From: Protaetiibacter sp. | GTDB lineage: Bacteria; Actinomycetota; Actinomycetes; Actinomycetales; Microbacteriaceae | Direction: 5' to 3' | Length of the DNA stretch: 64,000 nucleotides | Assembly (NCBI GenBank): GCA_030150265.1 | Contig: JASLGG010000030.1 | Location: forward strand, 59,840 to 123,839 | In this document: positions 32,874 to 40,332 of the stretch, piece by piece | Position numbering within the stretch: position 1 is the first letter of the stretch | Layout of the letters: every line of letters starts with the position of its first letter | Made by a program: the position numbers and the translations under genes | The notes under the pieces: model-generated | What the model was told of the DNA's origin: nothing | The model's input: the letters and a program-made list of their open reading frames with translations, nothing else | The model's database searches: none

Positions 32874-33613
32874 AGCGACCGCACCCGGCCGCGGTAGCGC
32901 GCGATGGTCGCCGCGTTCCGGGCGTCCCCGCCCGCGACGTTGCTCGAGGCGAACACCGCAGGCACCACCCCGGCCGCCACGGCGCGCGCCGCCGCCGAGG
33001 CCTGGATCGCGTGGATGATCGCGGCGCCGACGACCGTCGAGGTGGGGCCCATCCGCGCCGGGAAGCCGTCGACCGTCACCGAGGCGTCGCCCGCCTCGCC
33101 GAGGTTGTCGATCACCACGTCGGCGACCGCGAGCAGGTTCGTCCGCTCCGCCTGCACCGCCTGCGCCGATGCCGCGTGGGCGGCGCTCACGATCGCGATC
33201 ACCGGCATCCCCCGCTCGCGCGCCGCGACGGCGAGCTCCACGGCGATGCGGTTGCCGCCCGAGTTCGAGATCACGACGAGGCAGTCGTCCGCGCCCGGGG
33301 CGAGATCCGCGAGGATGCCCGCGCCGAGCCCGTCGCTGCGCTCGATCACGGTCGAGAGCGCCGCGTTGCCGTGGAGCATGAGCGACTCGAGCAGGATCGG
33401 GTCGACCGCCGCGAGGCCGCCGGCGCGGTAGAACCCCTCGAGCGCGAGGAGGTGGGAGTGGCCCGAGCCGAAGACGTGCACGAGCCCGTCGGCCACGAGG
33501 GTGCGGGCGACGATCTCGGCCGCGGCGGAGATCGCCTGGCCCTGCTCCTCGGCGAGACGTCCGAGGAGCTCGGCCGTGTGCGCGAGGTACCGCGTCGCGA
33601 GTGCGTCGGTCAT
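32870..33613 (-). CDS. SIS-domain phosphosugar isomerase-like protein
   Basis: 247-residue sugar isomerase (SIS) protein of the UPF0309 type. The SIS core is visible: VHVFGSGHSHLLALEGFYRAGGL, the phosphate loop VVISNSGGNRIAVELA, and VIAIVSAAHAASAQA. Such proteins act on phosphosugars as isomerases, etherases or deaminases, or serve as sensors. ATG 33613 overlaps the stop of the upstream kinase gene (ATGA-type, 4 bases), and its stop overlaps the GH84 start, so all three are translated as one chain. A role in processing the amino-sugar phosphate made by the kinase is inferred. Confidence 0.88.
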   Translation of the reverse strand: MTDALATRYLAHTAELLGRLAEEQGQAISAAAEIVARTLVADGLVHVFGSGHSHLLALEGFYRAGGLAAVDPILLESLMLHGNAALSTVIERSDGLGAGILADLAPGADDCLVVISNSGGNRIAVELAVAARERGMPVIAIVSAAHAASAQAVQAERTNLLAVADVVIDNLGEAGDASVTVDGFPARMGPTSTVVGAAIIHAIQASAAARAVAAGVVPAVFASSNVAGGDARNAATIARYRGRVRSL

Positions 33614-34539
33614 GTGGTCCTCCAGGTGCTGAGGTGGTCGGAGTAGGCGTCGCCCAAGCTACCGGCGGCGATCGCCCAGGCGCCGTCGAGGGGGTCACCC
33701 TGCGCCTCGACGGGTGCGAGCGCGGCCTCCCGCGCGAGGCGCGCGTCGAGCGCCAGGCGGAGGGCGCCGCCGGGCGAGACGGCGCGTCCGCTCAGCGCGA
33801 GCGGGCAGGGGCGGGGTGCGAGCGCCGCGGCCGCGGCGTGCGCGGTCGCGACGAGCTCGTCGGCCGCCGCCGCGACGAGCACGCACGCCACGGCGTCGCC
33901 GTCGCCGGCCGCGTGCTGCACGTCGATCGCGAACCGCGCGATCTCGGCGACGGCGCGGGGCCGTCCGTGCAGCCACGCCGCGAGATCCGGATGCACGCCG
34001 TACCGTGCATCGCACAGGGGCTCGAGGGCGGTCGGCTCGCCACGGCCGTCGCGGGCGCGCAGCACCGCCTCGACGCCGCGGCTGCCGAGCCAGAAGGCGG
34101 ACCCGGCGTCGCCGAGCAGGAAGCCGTCGCCGTCGACACGGCGGAACGCCCCGGTCGCGGGGTCGAGGCCGAGGCACGCGATCCCCGTCCCCACCGTGAG
34201 CACGACCCCCGCGCCGCCGCCGAACGCGCCCGCGTGAGCCGTCAGCTCGTCGCCCACCACGTCGACGCGGGCGATGCCGAGCACGGTCGCGAGCTCGCGG
34301 GCGAGCGCCACGCGCGACTCCGCGTCGGCCGGCACCACCGTGAGCCCGAGCACCATCCGCTCGATCGCCGGGATCGCCGGCAGCTCCGCAAGGCACTCTC
34401 GGATGCGCCGCAGCAGGCCGCCCGGGACCTCCTCCTCGAGCCGCCCGAGGCCCTCCGCGCGGAGCACGGAGGCCTGACCGCCGACGCGCATCCGGATGCC
34501 CGACTGCCCGCCGTCGACCGCCACCGCGACGCCGCTCAT
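33610..34539 (-). CDS. BadF/NagK-type sugar kinase (second copy)
   Basis: 309-residue ASKHA kinase related to N-acetylglucosamine kinases. The phosphate-1 loop is AVDGGQSGIRMRV (Asp9), the ADP-binding segment includes VVLTVGTGIACLG, and GDAGSAFWLGSRGVEAVL corresponds to the sugar-binding GD-GS/A-x-IG region. It differs clearly from the copy at 27659 (short, different loops), so the two kinases likely act on different sugars or anomers. First in the kinase-SIS-GH84 unit; the spacer to the divergent GNAT gene is only 32 bases. Confidence 0.87.
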   Translation of the reverse strand: MSGVAVAVDGGQSGIRMRVGGQASVLRAEGLGRLEEEVPGGLLRRIRECLAELPAIPAIERMVLGLTVVPADAESRVALARELATVLGIARVDVVGDELTAHAGAFGGGAGVVLTVGTGIACLGLDPATGAFRRVDGDGFLLGDAGSAFWLGSRGVEAVLRARDGRGEPTALEPLCDARYGVHPDLAAWLHGRPRAVAEIARFAIDVQHAAGDGDAVACVLVAAAADELVATAHAAAAALAPRPCPLALSGRAVSPGGALRLALDARLAREAALAPVEAQGDPLDGAWAIAAGSLGDAYSDHLSTWRTT

Positions 34540-34571
34540 GCAGCCCGCCCGTCTCGGCCTAGGCTCGGGGC

Positions 34572-35177
34572 ATGCCCGGCATCCGTCCCTTCCGTCCCGG
34601 CGACGAGGAGGCCCTCTCCGAGGTCTGCCTGCGCACCGGCGACGACGGCCATGACGCCACGGCGCTCTACGACGACCCGCGGCTGCTGGGGGCGGTCTTC
34701 GTCGGACCGTACCTGCGCTTCTCCCCCGAGCTCGCCTGGGTCTACGCCGACGACGCGGATGTCGCTCGCGCCTACGTGCTCGGCGTCACCGACACCCGCG
34801 CCTTCGAGGAGCTGCTCGAGGAGCGCTGGTGGCCCGAACTGCGGCTGCGGCACCCCCTCGACGCGCTCCCCGCGAACCCGCACGACCGTGAGGTCGTCGA
34901 GCTCCTCCACGCGCCCGAACGGCGCCCGGCGGAGCTCGTGACCGCCTACCCCGCGCACCTGCACATCGACCTCGTGCCGGAGGTGCAGGGCAGCGGACGC
35001 GGCGGCGCGATGCTGCGCACGCTGCTCGACGCGCTGACCGCGGCCGGCGCCCCGGGCGTGCACCTCGGGGTGGCGCGCCGCAACGAGCGGGCGATCGGGT
35101 TCTACCGCCATCTCGGCTTCACCCCCAGCGAGCTGGGCTCCACGCGCGACGAGCTCGTCATGGTGCGAGCGCTCTGA
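34572..35177 (+). CDS. GNAT-family protein resembling the C-terminal domain of O-GlcNAcase
   Basis: 201-residue acetyltransferase-fold protein. The N-terminal part IRPFRPGDEEALSEVCLRTG followed by DDGHDAT, GPYLRFSPELAWVYAD and AYVLGVTDTRAFE matches, as I recall it, the order of motifs in the HAT-like domain of eukaryotic O-GlcNAcase (C-x2-T-x-DDG, LSPEYCFV, GYALGTVD). The C-terminal GNAT core has VQGSGRGGAMLRTLLDAL (acetyl-CoA loop Q-x2-G-x-G/A) and a typical NERAIGFYRHLGF. The gene lies among GH84, SIS and kinase genes, divergent from the kinase. It may be an acetyltransferase for glucosamine or an accessory to the GH84 enzyme. Confidence 0.87.
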   Translation: MPGIRPFRPGDEEALSEVCLRTGDDGHDATALYDDPRLLGAVFVGPYLRFSPELAWVYADDADVARAYVLGVTDTRAFEELLEERWWPELRLRHPLDALPANPHDREVVELLHAPERRPAELVTAYPAHLHIDLVPEVQGSGRGGAMLRTLLDALTAAGAPGVHLGVARRNERAIGFYRHLGFTPSELGSTRDELVMVRAL

Positions 35178-35192
35178 ACACCGCGAGGCGCC

Positions 35193-36050
35193 TCACTGCA
35201 CCGAGCCCTCGGTGACCCCCGCGATGATCTGCTTGTGGAAGACCGTGTACACGGCGATCACCGGAAGCGTGATCATCGACAGCGCGGCGAAGAGCATCGG
35301 GTAGTCAGTCGCGTACTTGCCGATGAAGGCCAGGAGGCCCGCCGGGATCGTGCGCAGATCGTCGTTCGTGACGTACAGCAGCGCCAGCAGGAACTCGTTC
35401 CACGTCGAGAGGATCGAGAACACCGCGACGGTCGAGATGCCCGGCGCCATGAGCGGCATCACGATCTGCACGAGGGTGCGGAAGTCGCCGGAGCCGTCCA
35501 TGCGGGCCGCCTCGAAGATCTCCTTCGGCATCGAGTCGAGATAGCCCTTGAACAGGAACACGGCGAGCGACAGTCCGAGCCCCGCATACGACACGACGAG
35601 CACCCAGCGGGTGTTGAGCAGGTACACGGCGTCGAAGAGCCGCGCCTGCGCGGTCAGGTAGGACTGCACGGGCAGCAGCAGGCCCAGCACGAACGGCGCG
35701 AGCAGGATCGCGCTGCCGCGGAACCGCAGCCGGCTGAAGGCGTACGCCGCCGCGAGGCTCGCGACGAGGATGATCGTCACCGAGGCGACGGTCGTGAAGA
35801 GGCTGTTCAGGATGTAGCCGCCGAGGTCGCCGCGCTCCCAGGCCTTCGCCCAGTTCGCGAAGTCCGGGTCCGTGGGGAGCGCGAACGGCGCGTCGAAGAT
35901 CTCGCGCTTCGACTTGAACGACGACATCACCATCCAGCCGAGCGGCACGACGTAGACGAGCGAGAGCGCGACCATGACGGCGTGGTAGAGCGTGCGGCTG
36001 CCGACGACGGCCACCAGGGCGCCGGACCTCCGGGTGCGGTCAGTACTCAA
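35193..36050 (-). CDS. Carbohydrate ABC transporter permease (MalG type)
   Basis: 285-residue inner-membrane permease of the CUT1 sugar importer class. Six helices are predicted, starting HAVMVALSLVYVVPLGWMVMSSFKS; the MalG-like loop LYVTNDDLRTIPAGLLAFIG and the EAA loop EIFEAARMDGSGDFRTLVQIVMPLMAPG (ATPase contact) are present. The ATG at 36050 lies 11 bases inside the upstream permease gene. Last gene of the binding protein-MalF-MalG unit. No sugar ATPase gene is in the window, so a shared MsiK-type ATPase encoded elsewhere probably energises it. Confidence 0.93.
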   Translation of the reverse strand: MSTDRTRRSGALVAVVGSRTLYHAVMVALSLVYVVPLGWMVMSSFKSKREIFDAPFALPTDPDFANWAKAWERGDLGGYILNSLFTTVASVTIILVASLAAAYAFSRLRFRGSAILLAPFVLGLLLPVQSYLTAQARLFDAVYLLNTRWVLVVSYAGLGLSLAVFLFKGYLDSMPKEIFEAARMDGSGDFRTLVQIVMPLMAPGISTVAVFSILSTWNEFLLALLYVTNDDLRTIPAGLLAFIGKYATDYPMLFAALSMITLPVIAVYTVFHKQIIAGVTEGSVQ

Positions 36051-36924
36051 TGCGCTCGCTCCCGTCCTTGGCCCGCATCTTCACGAGGAACAGCCCGAGC
36101 GCGATCACGACGATCGTCATGATCGTCGAGAGCGCGGCGCCGTATCCGAGGTCGCGGTACACGAACACCACCTGCACGAGATACGTCGTGATGATCTCGG
36201 TCGCGTGGTCGGGTCCGCCGTTGGTCATGACATAGAAGAGATCGAAGCTCTGGAACCCACCGGTCACGCACAGGAGCACCGCGACCTCGATCATGGGGCG
36301 GATCATCGGCACCTTGACGCTGAAGAAGATCCGCAGCTGGCTCGCGCCGTCGAGCCGAGCCGCCTCGATGAGGTTGGAGGGGATGCGCTGCAGCGCCGCG
36401 TAGAAGATCGCCATGTAGAAGCCCGCGTAGATCCAGCCCGACACCACGCTGACCGCGACGAGGGCGGTCGAGGGGTCGCCGAGCCAGACCTTGGCGAGCC
36501 CGTCGAGGCCGATGGCGCGGAGCCCCGAGTTGATGAGCCCGATGTCGTCGCTGTAGACGAAGCCCCAGAGCACCGCGATGGCGATCATCGGGAGCGTCAC
36601 GGGCACGAAGAACGCGACCCGGTAGAAGGCGGTGCGCCGGTTGGTCATGGTGACGAGCCCGGCCAGCACGAGCCCGACGAGCACCTCGAGCACGAGCGTG
36701 AGCCCGATGTAGCCGAAGGTGTTGGCGTAGGCGCGGAGGTAGATGTCGTCCCGGAAGGCTCGCAGGAAGTTGTCGAAGCCGATGAACCGCAGGGTGTCGG
36801 TGCCGCTCCAGGAGGCGAAGCTCAGGACGGTGTTCGCCGCGATCGGGATGAGCACGACGAACGCGAAGATCAGGATCGCTGGCGCCACCAGGAGGTAGGG
36901 CGACCAGGCGCGGGTGGGTCTCAA
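36040..36924 (-). CDS. Carbohydrate ABC transporter permease (MalF/UgpA type)
   Basis: 294-residue CUT1 permease, partner of the MalG-type protein. First helix LLVAPAILIFAFVVLIPIAANTVLSF; EAA loop NLIEAARLDGASQLRIFFSVKVPMIRP; C-terminal helix ALSTIMTIVVIALGLFLVKMRA. TTG at 36924 is preferred as start because GAGGAG lies seven bases before it and the protein then begins LRPTRAWSPYLL, typical of the family; a GTG 12 codons upstream has no such site. It lies 60 bases after the binding-protein gene, and together they would import the glycoside on which GH84 and GH4 act. Confidence 0.9.
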   Translation of the reverse strand: MRPTRAWSPYLLVAPAILIFAFVVLIPIAANTVLSFASWSGTDTLRFIGFDNFLRAFRDDIYLRAYANTFGYIGLTLVLEVLVGLVLAGLVTMTNRRTAFYRVAFFVPVTLPMIAIAVLWGFVYSDDIGLINSGLRAIGLDGLAKVWLGDPSTALVAVSVVSGWIYAGFYMAIFYAALQRIPSNLIEAARLDGASQLRIFFSVKVPMIRPMIEVAVLLCVTGGFQSFDLFYVMTNGGPDHATEIITTYLVQVVFVYRDLGYGAALSTIMTIVVIALGLFLVKMRAKDGSERIEY

Positions 36925-36984
36925 CAGAGTGCTCCTCGGTCCCTGTGCGGGACGGATCACGCGATCCGCCCCGCACGGTGGGGG

Positions 36985-38262
36985 TCAGCGGGCGTCGATG
37001 CGCGCCTGGGCGGTGTCGAGGGCCTCCTGCGGGGTCGCCGTGCCGCCGATCACCGACGCCGCGGCGCCGTAGAACAGCGCGGCGATCTCGAGGTCGGCGT
37101 AGTTGTCGGCCGGCACCACGAGGTCGCCCGCGTCGGTGAGCAGCTCGGCGAGCGAGATGGTGCGCGCATCCGCGTCGACACCGGCGAACGGGTCGACCGT
37201 GAGCGGCACGAGACCGGCCTCCGCCCACATCTTGCTGCCCTCGGGCGATGCCACGAGCGCGAGGAACTCGAGGGTCTCCTGGATATGCGCGGACTTCGCG
37301 TTCACCATGAAGCCGGTCGAGACGCCGAGCACGCTGTTCTGCACGCCCTTGCCGTCGGTGAACTCCGGCAGGTTGAAGTAGTCGAAGTTCAGGCCGTCGG
37401 CGTTCTCGACGGCGTCGGCCATCAGCCAGCTGCCGATCTGGTGGGTCGCGGCGCGCTGCAGGAAGAACTGCGTCATCGCCTCGTCGTCCGCCAGGGCGTT
37501 GATGCTCGGGTTCACGTAGGGGGCGAGCTGGGCGATCTTCTCGAAGGCCGATACCATCTCGGGCGAGTTCATGGGCGCCTCGCCGTTGATGACGGCGGAG
37601 TAGGCGTCCTCGCCGATCACGCGCGACACGATGTGCGAGGCCACGCTGCCGACCGGCCACTGGTCCTTGTTGCCCTCGATGAGCGGAACGTAGCCCGCCG
37701 CGAGCATCTTCTTGTTGGCGGCGATGTAGTCGTCCCAGGTCTTCGGCACCGAGATGCCGAGCTTCTCGAACACGTCGACGTCGTACCAGATGACGTTGCT
37801 CACGTCCCCGGTCCACGGCATCATGTAGACGCCCGAGCCGTCGACGTCCATGTTGTTGAACGCGCCGTCGTCGAAGCGGCCGGCGAAGAGCGGACCGGCG
37901 AGCGCATCGCTGATGTCCGCGCCGTCACCGTCGGCGACGTGGCCCGCCATCCGGGCGCCCGACCACTCGAAGTAGGCGTCGGGGGCGTCGCGGCTCGACA
38001 GCAGCGTCGCGAGGCCGGTGCTCTGGTAGACGTCGTCCTCCTGGATGACGAGCTCCACCTTGCGGCCCGGGTACTTCTTCTCGTACTCCGTCTTGAGCAC
38101 GTCGAAGTTGTTGTCGACGGCGTCTCCGGAGGATCCCATCGCGATCCGGATCGTGACGGCGTTCGGGTCGTCGCTCCCGGGAGCGCACGCGGCGAGTCCG
38201 GCGACGACCACCAGTGCGGTCGCGGATGCCAGAAGCGGGCGGACATGTGCGACGTTGCGCAT
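36985..38262 (-). CDS. Carbohydrate ABC transporter substrate-binding lipoprotein
   Basis: 425-residue extracytoplasmic binding protein of SBP family 1 (sugars). Signal peptide with lipobox LAAC ends at Cys26; the mature part starts APGSDDPNAVTIRIAMG. Typical features are the FEKLGISVPKTWDDYIAANKKML and GNKDQWPVGSVASHI segments, many exposed aromatic residues and a C-terminal QEALDTAQARID helix. The ATG at 38262 follows AGGAAGGTGACC. The gene is directly downstream of a promoter with a 19-bp ROK operator, the same operator that precedes the repressor gene 13 kb away, so uptake and catabolism are co-regulated. Confidence 0.94.
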   Translation of the reverse strand: MRNVAHVRPLLASATALVVVAGLAACAPGSDDPNAVTIRIAMGSSGDAVDNNFDVLKTEYEKKYPGRKVELVIQEDDVYQSTGLATLLSSRDAPDAYFEWSGARMAGHVADGDGADISDALAGPLFAGRFDDGAFNNMDVDGSGVYMMPWTGDVSNVIWYDVDVFEKLGISVPKTWDDYIAANKKMLAAGYVPLIEGNKDQWPVGSVASHIVSRVIGEDAYSAVINGEAPMNSPEMVSAFEKIAQLAPYVNPSINALADDEAMTQFFLQRAATHQIGSWLMADAVENADGLNFDYFNLPEFTDGKGVQNSVLGVSTGFMVNAKSAHIQETLEFLALVASPEGSKMWAEAGLVPLTVDPFAGVDADARTISLAELLTDAGDLVVPADNYADLEIAALFYGAAASVIGGTATPQEALDTAQARIDAR

Positions 38263-38277
38263 GTGGTCACCTTCCTA

Positions 38278-38332
38278 GTTAGTAAAGTTTCCTATCTAGA
38301 TGAGTAGACCCTAGACGCAGCGGTTCTGTCAA
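38278..38332 (-). promoter_or_regulatory. Promoter and ROK operator of the sugar importer, right end
   Basis: On the minus strand TTGACA (38332-38327), 18 bases, TCTACT (38308-38303) form a promoter. Its operator is GTTAGTAAAGTTTCCTATC on the plus strand (38278-38296), matching the left-end site at 17 of 19 positions and sharing the AGTAAAGTTTCCTA core. The operator begins seven bases after the -10 box and so covers the transcription start. The -35 overlaps the stop of the cysteine desulfurase gene. Confidence 0.82.
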
Positions 38333-39480
38333 TGGCCGGGACGACGTAGGCCGCCCACCGCGGCCACCGCCTCGACCACCCGCTCGACGACCGCATCCGC
38401 CTGTTCCGCGGTGACCTCCGCCGGCAGCGTGAAGCGCACCGCGGTCTGCGCCACCTCGGGGGCGATCCCGAGCGCGAGCAGCACGGGCGACGGGTCGTCG
38501 TCACCCGCGGCGCACGCCGAGCCCGAGGAGCACACGACGCCGCGGCTCTCGAGCTCGAGCAGCACCGCCTCGCCGCTCGTGCCGGGGAAGCAGAACGAGG
38601 CGTGGTGGGCGAGCCGTCGCTCGCGGGAGCCCGTGAGCACTGCGCCCGGAACCGCTGCGAGCACGCCGTCGATGATCCGATCGCGCGCGACGCTCGTCAC
38701 GTCGGCCCGCTCCGCCGCCGCGAGCTCGAGCGCCGTGGCGAGCGCGACCGCACCCGCGACGTTCTCGGTGCCGGAGCGACGACCGCGCTCCTGTCCGCCA
38801 CCGTGCAGCACCGGCTCGAGAGGCAGCGCCGCCCGCACGGCGAGCGCGCCGATGCCCTTGGGGGCGCCGAGCTTGTGCCCCGCGATGCTCACCGCATCCG
38901 CCCCGAGCGCGTCGAGACCTACCTCGAGGGAGCCCGCCGACTGCACGGCATCGCTGTGGAACGGCACCCCGACGGCGCGCGCCACCGCGGCCAGCTCCCG
39001 GATCGGCTGCACCGTGCCGATCTCGTTGCTCGCGTGCTGGATGCTCACGAGAGCTGTGCCGGGCCTCAACGACGCCGCCAGCTCCGCGGGATCCACGAGC
39101 CCCTCGCGGTCGACGGGCAGCTCCGTCACCTCGAAGCCGTGCAGGCGTCGCAGGTGATCGGCCGACTCGCGCACCGCCTCGTGCTCGATCGCCGTGGTGA
39201 TCAGATGACGCCCGCGGGGATCCCCCAGCGCGATGCCCTTGATCGCGAGGTTGTCAGCCTCGGTGCCGCCCGAGGTGAAGACGAGCTCCGCGGGCCGGCA
39301 TCCGAGGTGGCGGGCGACCACCGCGCGCGCCTCCCGGAGCGCCTCCGCCGCGCGCTCCCCCGGCCTGTGCCGGCTCGACGGATTGCCGAACTCGCCCGTG
39401 AGGTAGGGCCACATCGCCTCGAGCACCTCGCGGCGCACCGGCGTGGTCGCCGCCGTGTCGAGATACAGGACGCCGTCCAC
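38329..39480 (-). CDS. Cysteine desulfurase of the NAD operon (NifS/IscS-like)
   Basis: 383-residue PLP enzyme that takes sulfur from cysteine for Fe-S cluster assembly. PLP Lys203 lies in SIAGHKLGAPKGIG, the cofactor-binding His is in EHEAV (residues ~100), and the catalytic persulfide Cys323 is in CSSGSACAAGDDDPS. The gene starts at GTG 39480, three bases after nadC stops. As last gene of nrtR-nadA-nadB-nadC it most likely supplies the [4Fe-4S] cluster of quinolinate synthase (NadA), a known arrangement in several bacteria. It could also serve general Fe-S assembly. Confidence 0.92.
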   Translation of the reverse strand: MDGVLYLDTAATTPVRREVLEAMWPYLTGEFGNPSSRHRPGERAAEALREARAVVARHLGCRPAELVFTSGGTEADNLAIKGIALGDPRGRHLITTAIEHEAVRESADHLRRLHGFEVTELPVDREGLVDPAELAASLRPGTALVSIQHASNEIGTVQPIRELAAVARAVGVPFHSDAVQSAGSLEVGLDALGADAVSIAGHKLGAPKGIGALAVRAALPLEPVLHGGGQERGRRSGTENVAGAVALATALELAAAERADVTSVARDRIIDGVLAAVPGAVLTGSRERRLAHHASFCFPGTSGEAVLLELESRGVVCSSGSACAAGDDDPSPVLLALGIAPEVAQTAVRFTLPAEVTAEQADAVVERVVEAVAAVGGLRRPGH

Positions 39481-39483
39481 GGC

Positions 39484-40332
39484 TCAGCCGGTCACCGTCA
39501 TGTCGAGGCCGAGGTCGAGGGACCGCACGCTGTGGGTGAGGGCGCCGACCGAGATGACGTCGACGCCGCTCTCCGCGATCGCCCGCACGGTGCCGAGGTC
39601 CACGCCGCCCGAGGCCTCCACGATCGCGCGCCCCGCGACGATCGCGACGCCCTCGCGCAGCTGCGCGGGCGTGAAGTTGTCGAGCATGATCGTGTCGACC
39701 CCCGCCGCCACGACCTCCTCGATCTGCTCGATGCGGTCCACCTCGACCTCGAGGTGGACCGTGTGCCCGATGCGCGAGCGCGCGGAGCGGATCGCATCGC
39801 CGATCGGCACGCCCGCGGCCGCGAGCACGGCGAGGTGGTTGTCCTTCGCCATCACCGCGTCCGAGAGCGAGAAGCGGTGGTTGCGTCCGCCTCCGTCGCG
39901 CACCGCCTGGCGCTCGAGGACGCGCAGCCCGGGGGTGGTCTTGCGGGTGTCGACGATGCGCGCGCGGGTGCCGGCGATCTCGGCGACGTACCGCGCCGTG
40001 AGCGTCGCGATGCCGCTCATCCGCTGCACGAGGTTGAGGGCGATCCGTTCGCCGCGCAGCACCGTACGAGCGCCGCCGTCGACCCGCGCGAGCACGGAGC
40101 CCGTGGCGAACGGCTCGCCGTCGTCGAGGCCGAGCTCGACGGTCGTGTCCGGGTCGAGGAGCTCGAACACGCGCGCGAACACCTCGCCGCCCGAGAGCAC
40201 ACCGGGCTCGCGCGCGACGAGCGCCGCGGACGCCGTGGCGTCCTCCGGCAGGAACACCTCGCTCGTCACGTCGCCCCAGGGCGCGTCCTCGGCGAGGGCC
40301 CGCCGGATGATGTCGTCGATCTGCGCGCTCAT
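39484..40332 (-). CDS. nadC: Nicotinate-nucleotide pyrophosphorylase (quinolinate phosphoribosyltransferase)
   Basis: 282-residue enzyme converting quinolinate plus PRPP to nicotinate mononucleotide, CO2 and PPi, the third step of de novo NAD synthesis. Family features: N-terminal EDAPWGDVTSEVFLPEDATA, substrate-binding RIALNLVQRMSGIATLTARYV and VDTRKTTPGLRVLERQAVRDGGGRNHR, then EVEVDRIEQIEE, IMLDNFTPAQL and the EASGGVDLGTVR loop. ATG 40332 overlaps the nadB stop (ATGA). Length is normal. The gene is translationally coupled between nadB and the desulfurase gene. Confidence 0.96.
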   Translation of the reverse strand: MSAQIDDIIRRALAEDAPWGDVTSEVFLPEDATASAALVAREPGVLSGGEVFARVFELLDPDTTVELGLDDGEPFATGSVLARVDGGARTVLRGERIALNLVQRMSGIATLTARYVAEIAGTRARIVDTRKTTPGLRVLERQAVRDGGGRNHRFSLSDAVMAKDNHLAVLAAAGVPIGDAIRSARSRIGHTVHLEVEVDRIEQIEEVVAAGVDTIMLDNFTPAQLREGVAIVAGRAIVEASGGVDLGTVRAIAESGVDVISVGALTHSVRSLDLGLDMTVTG

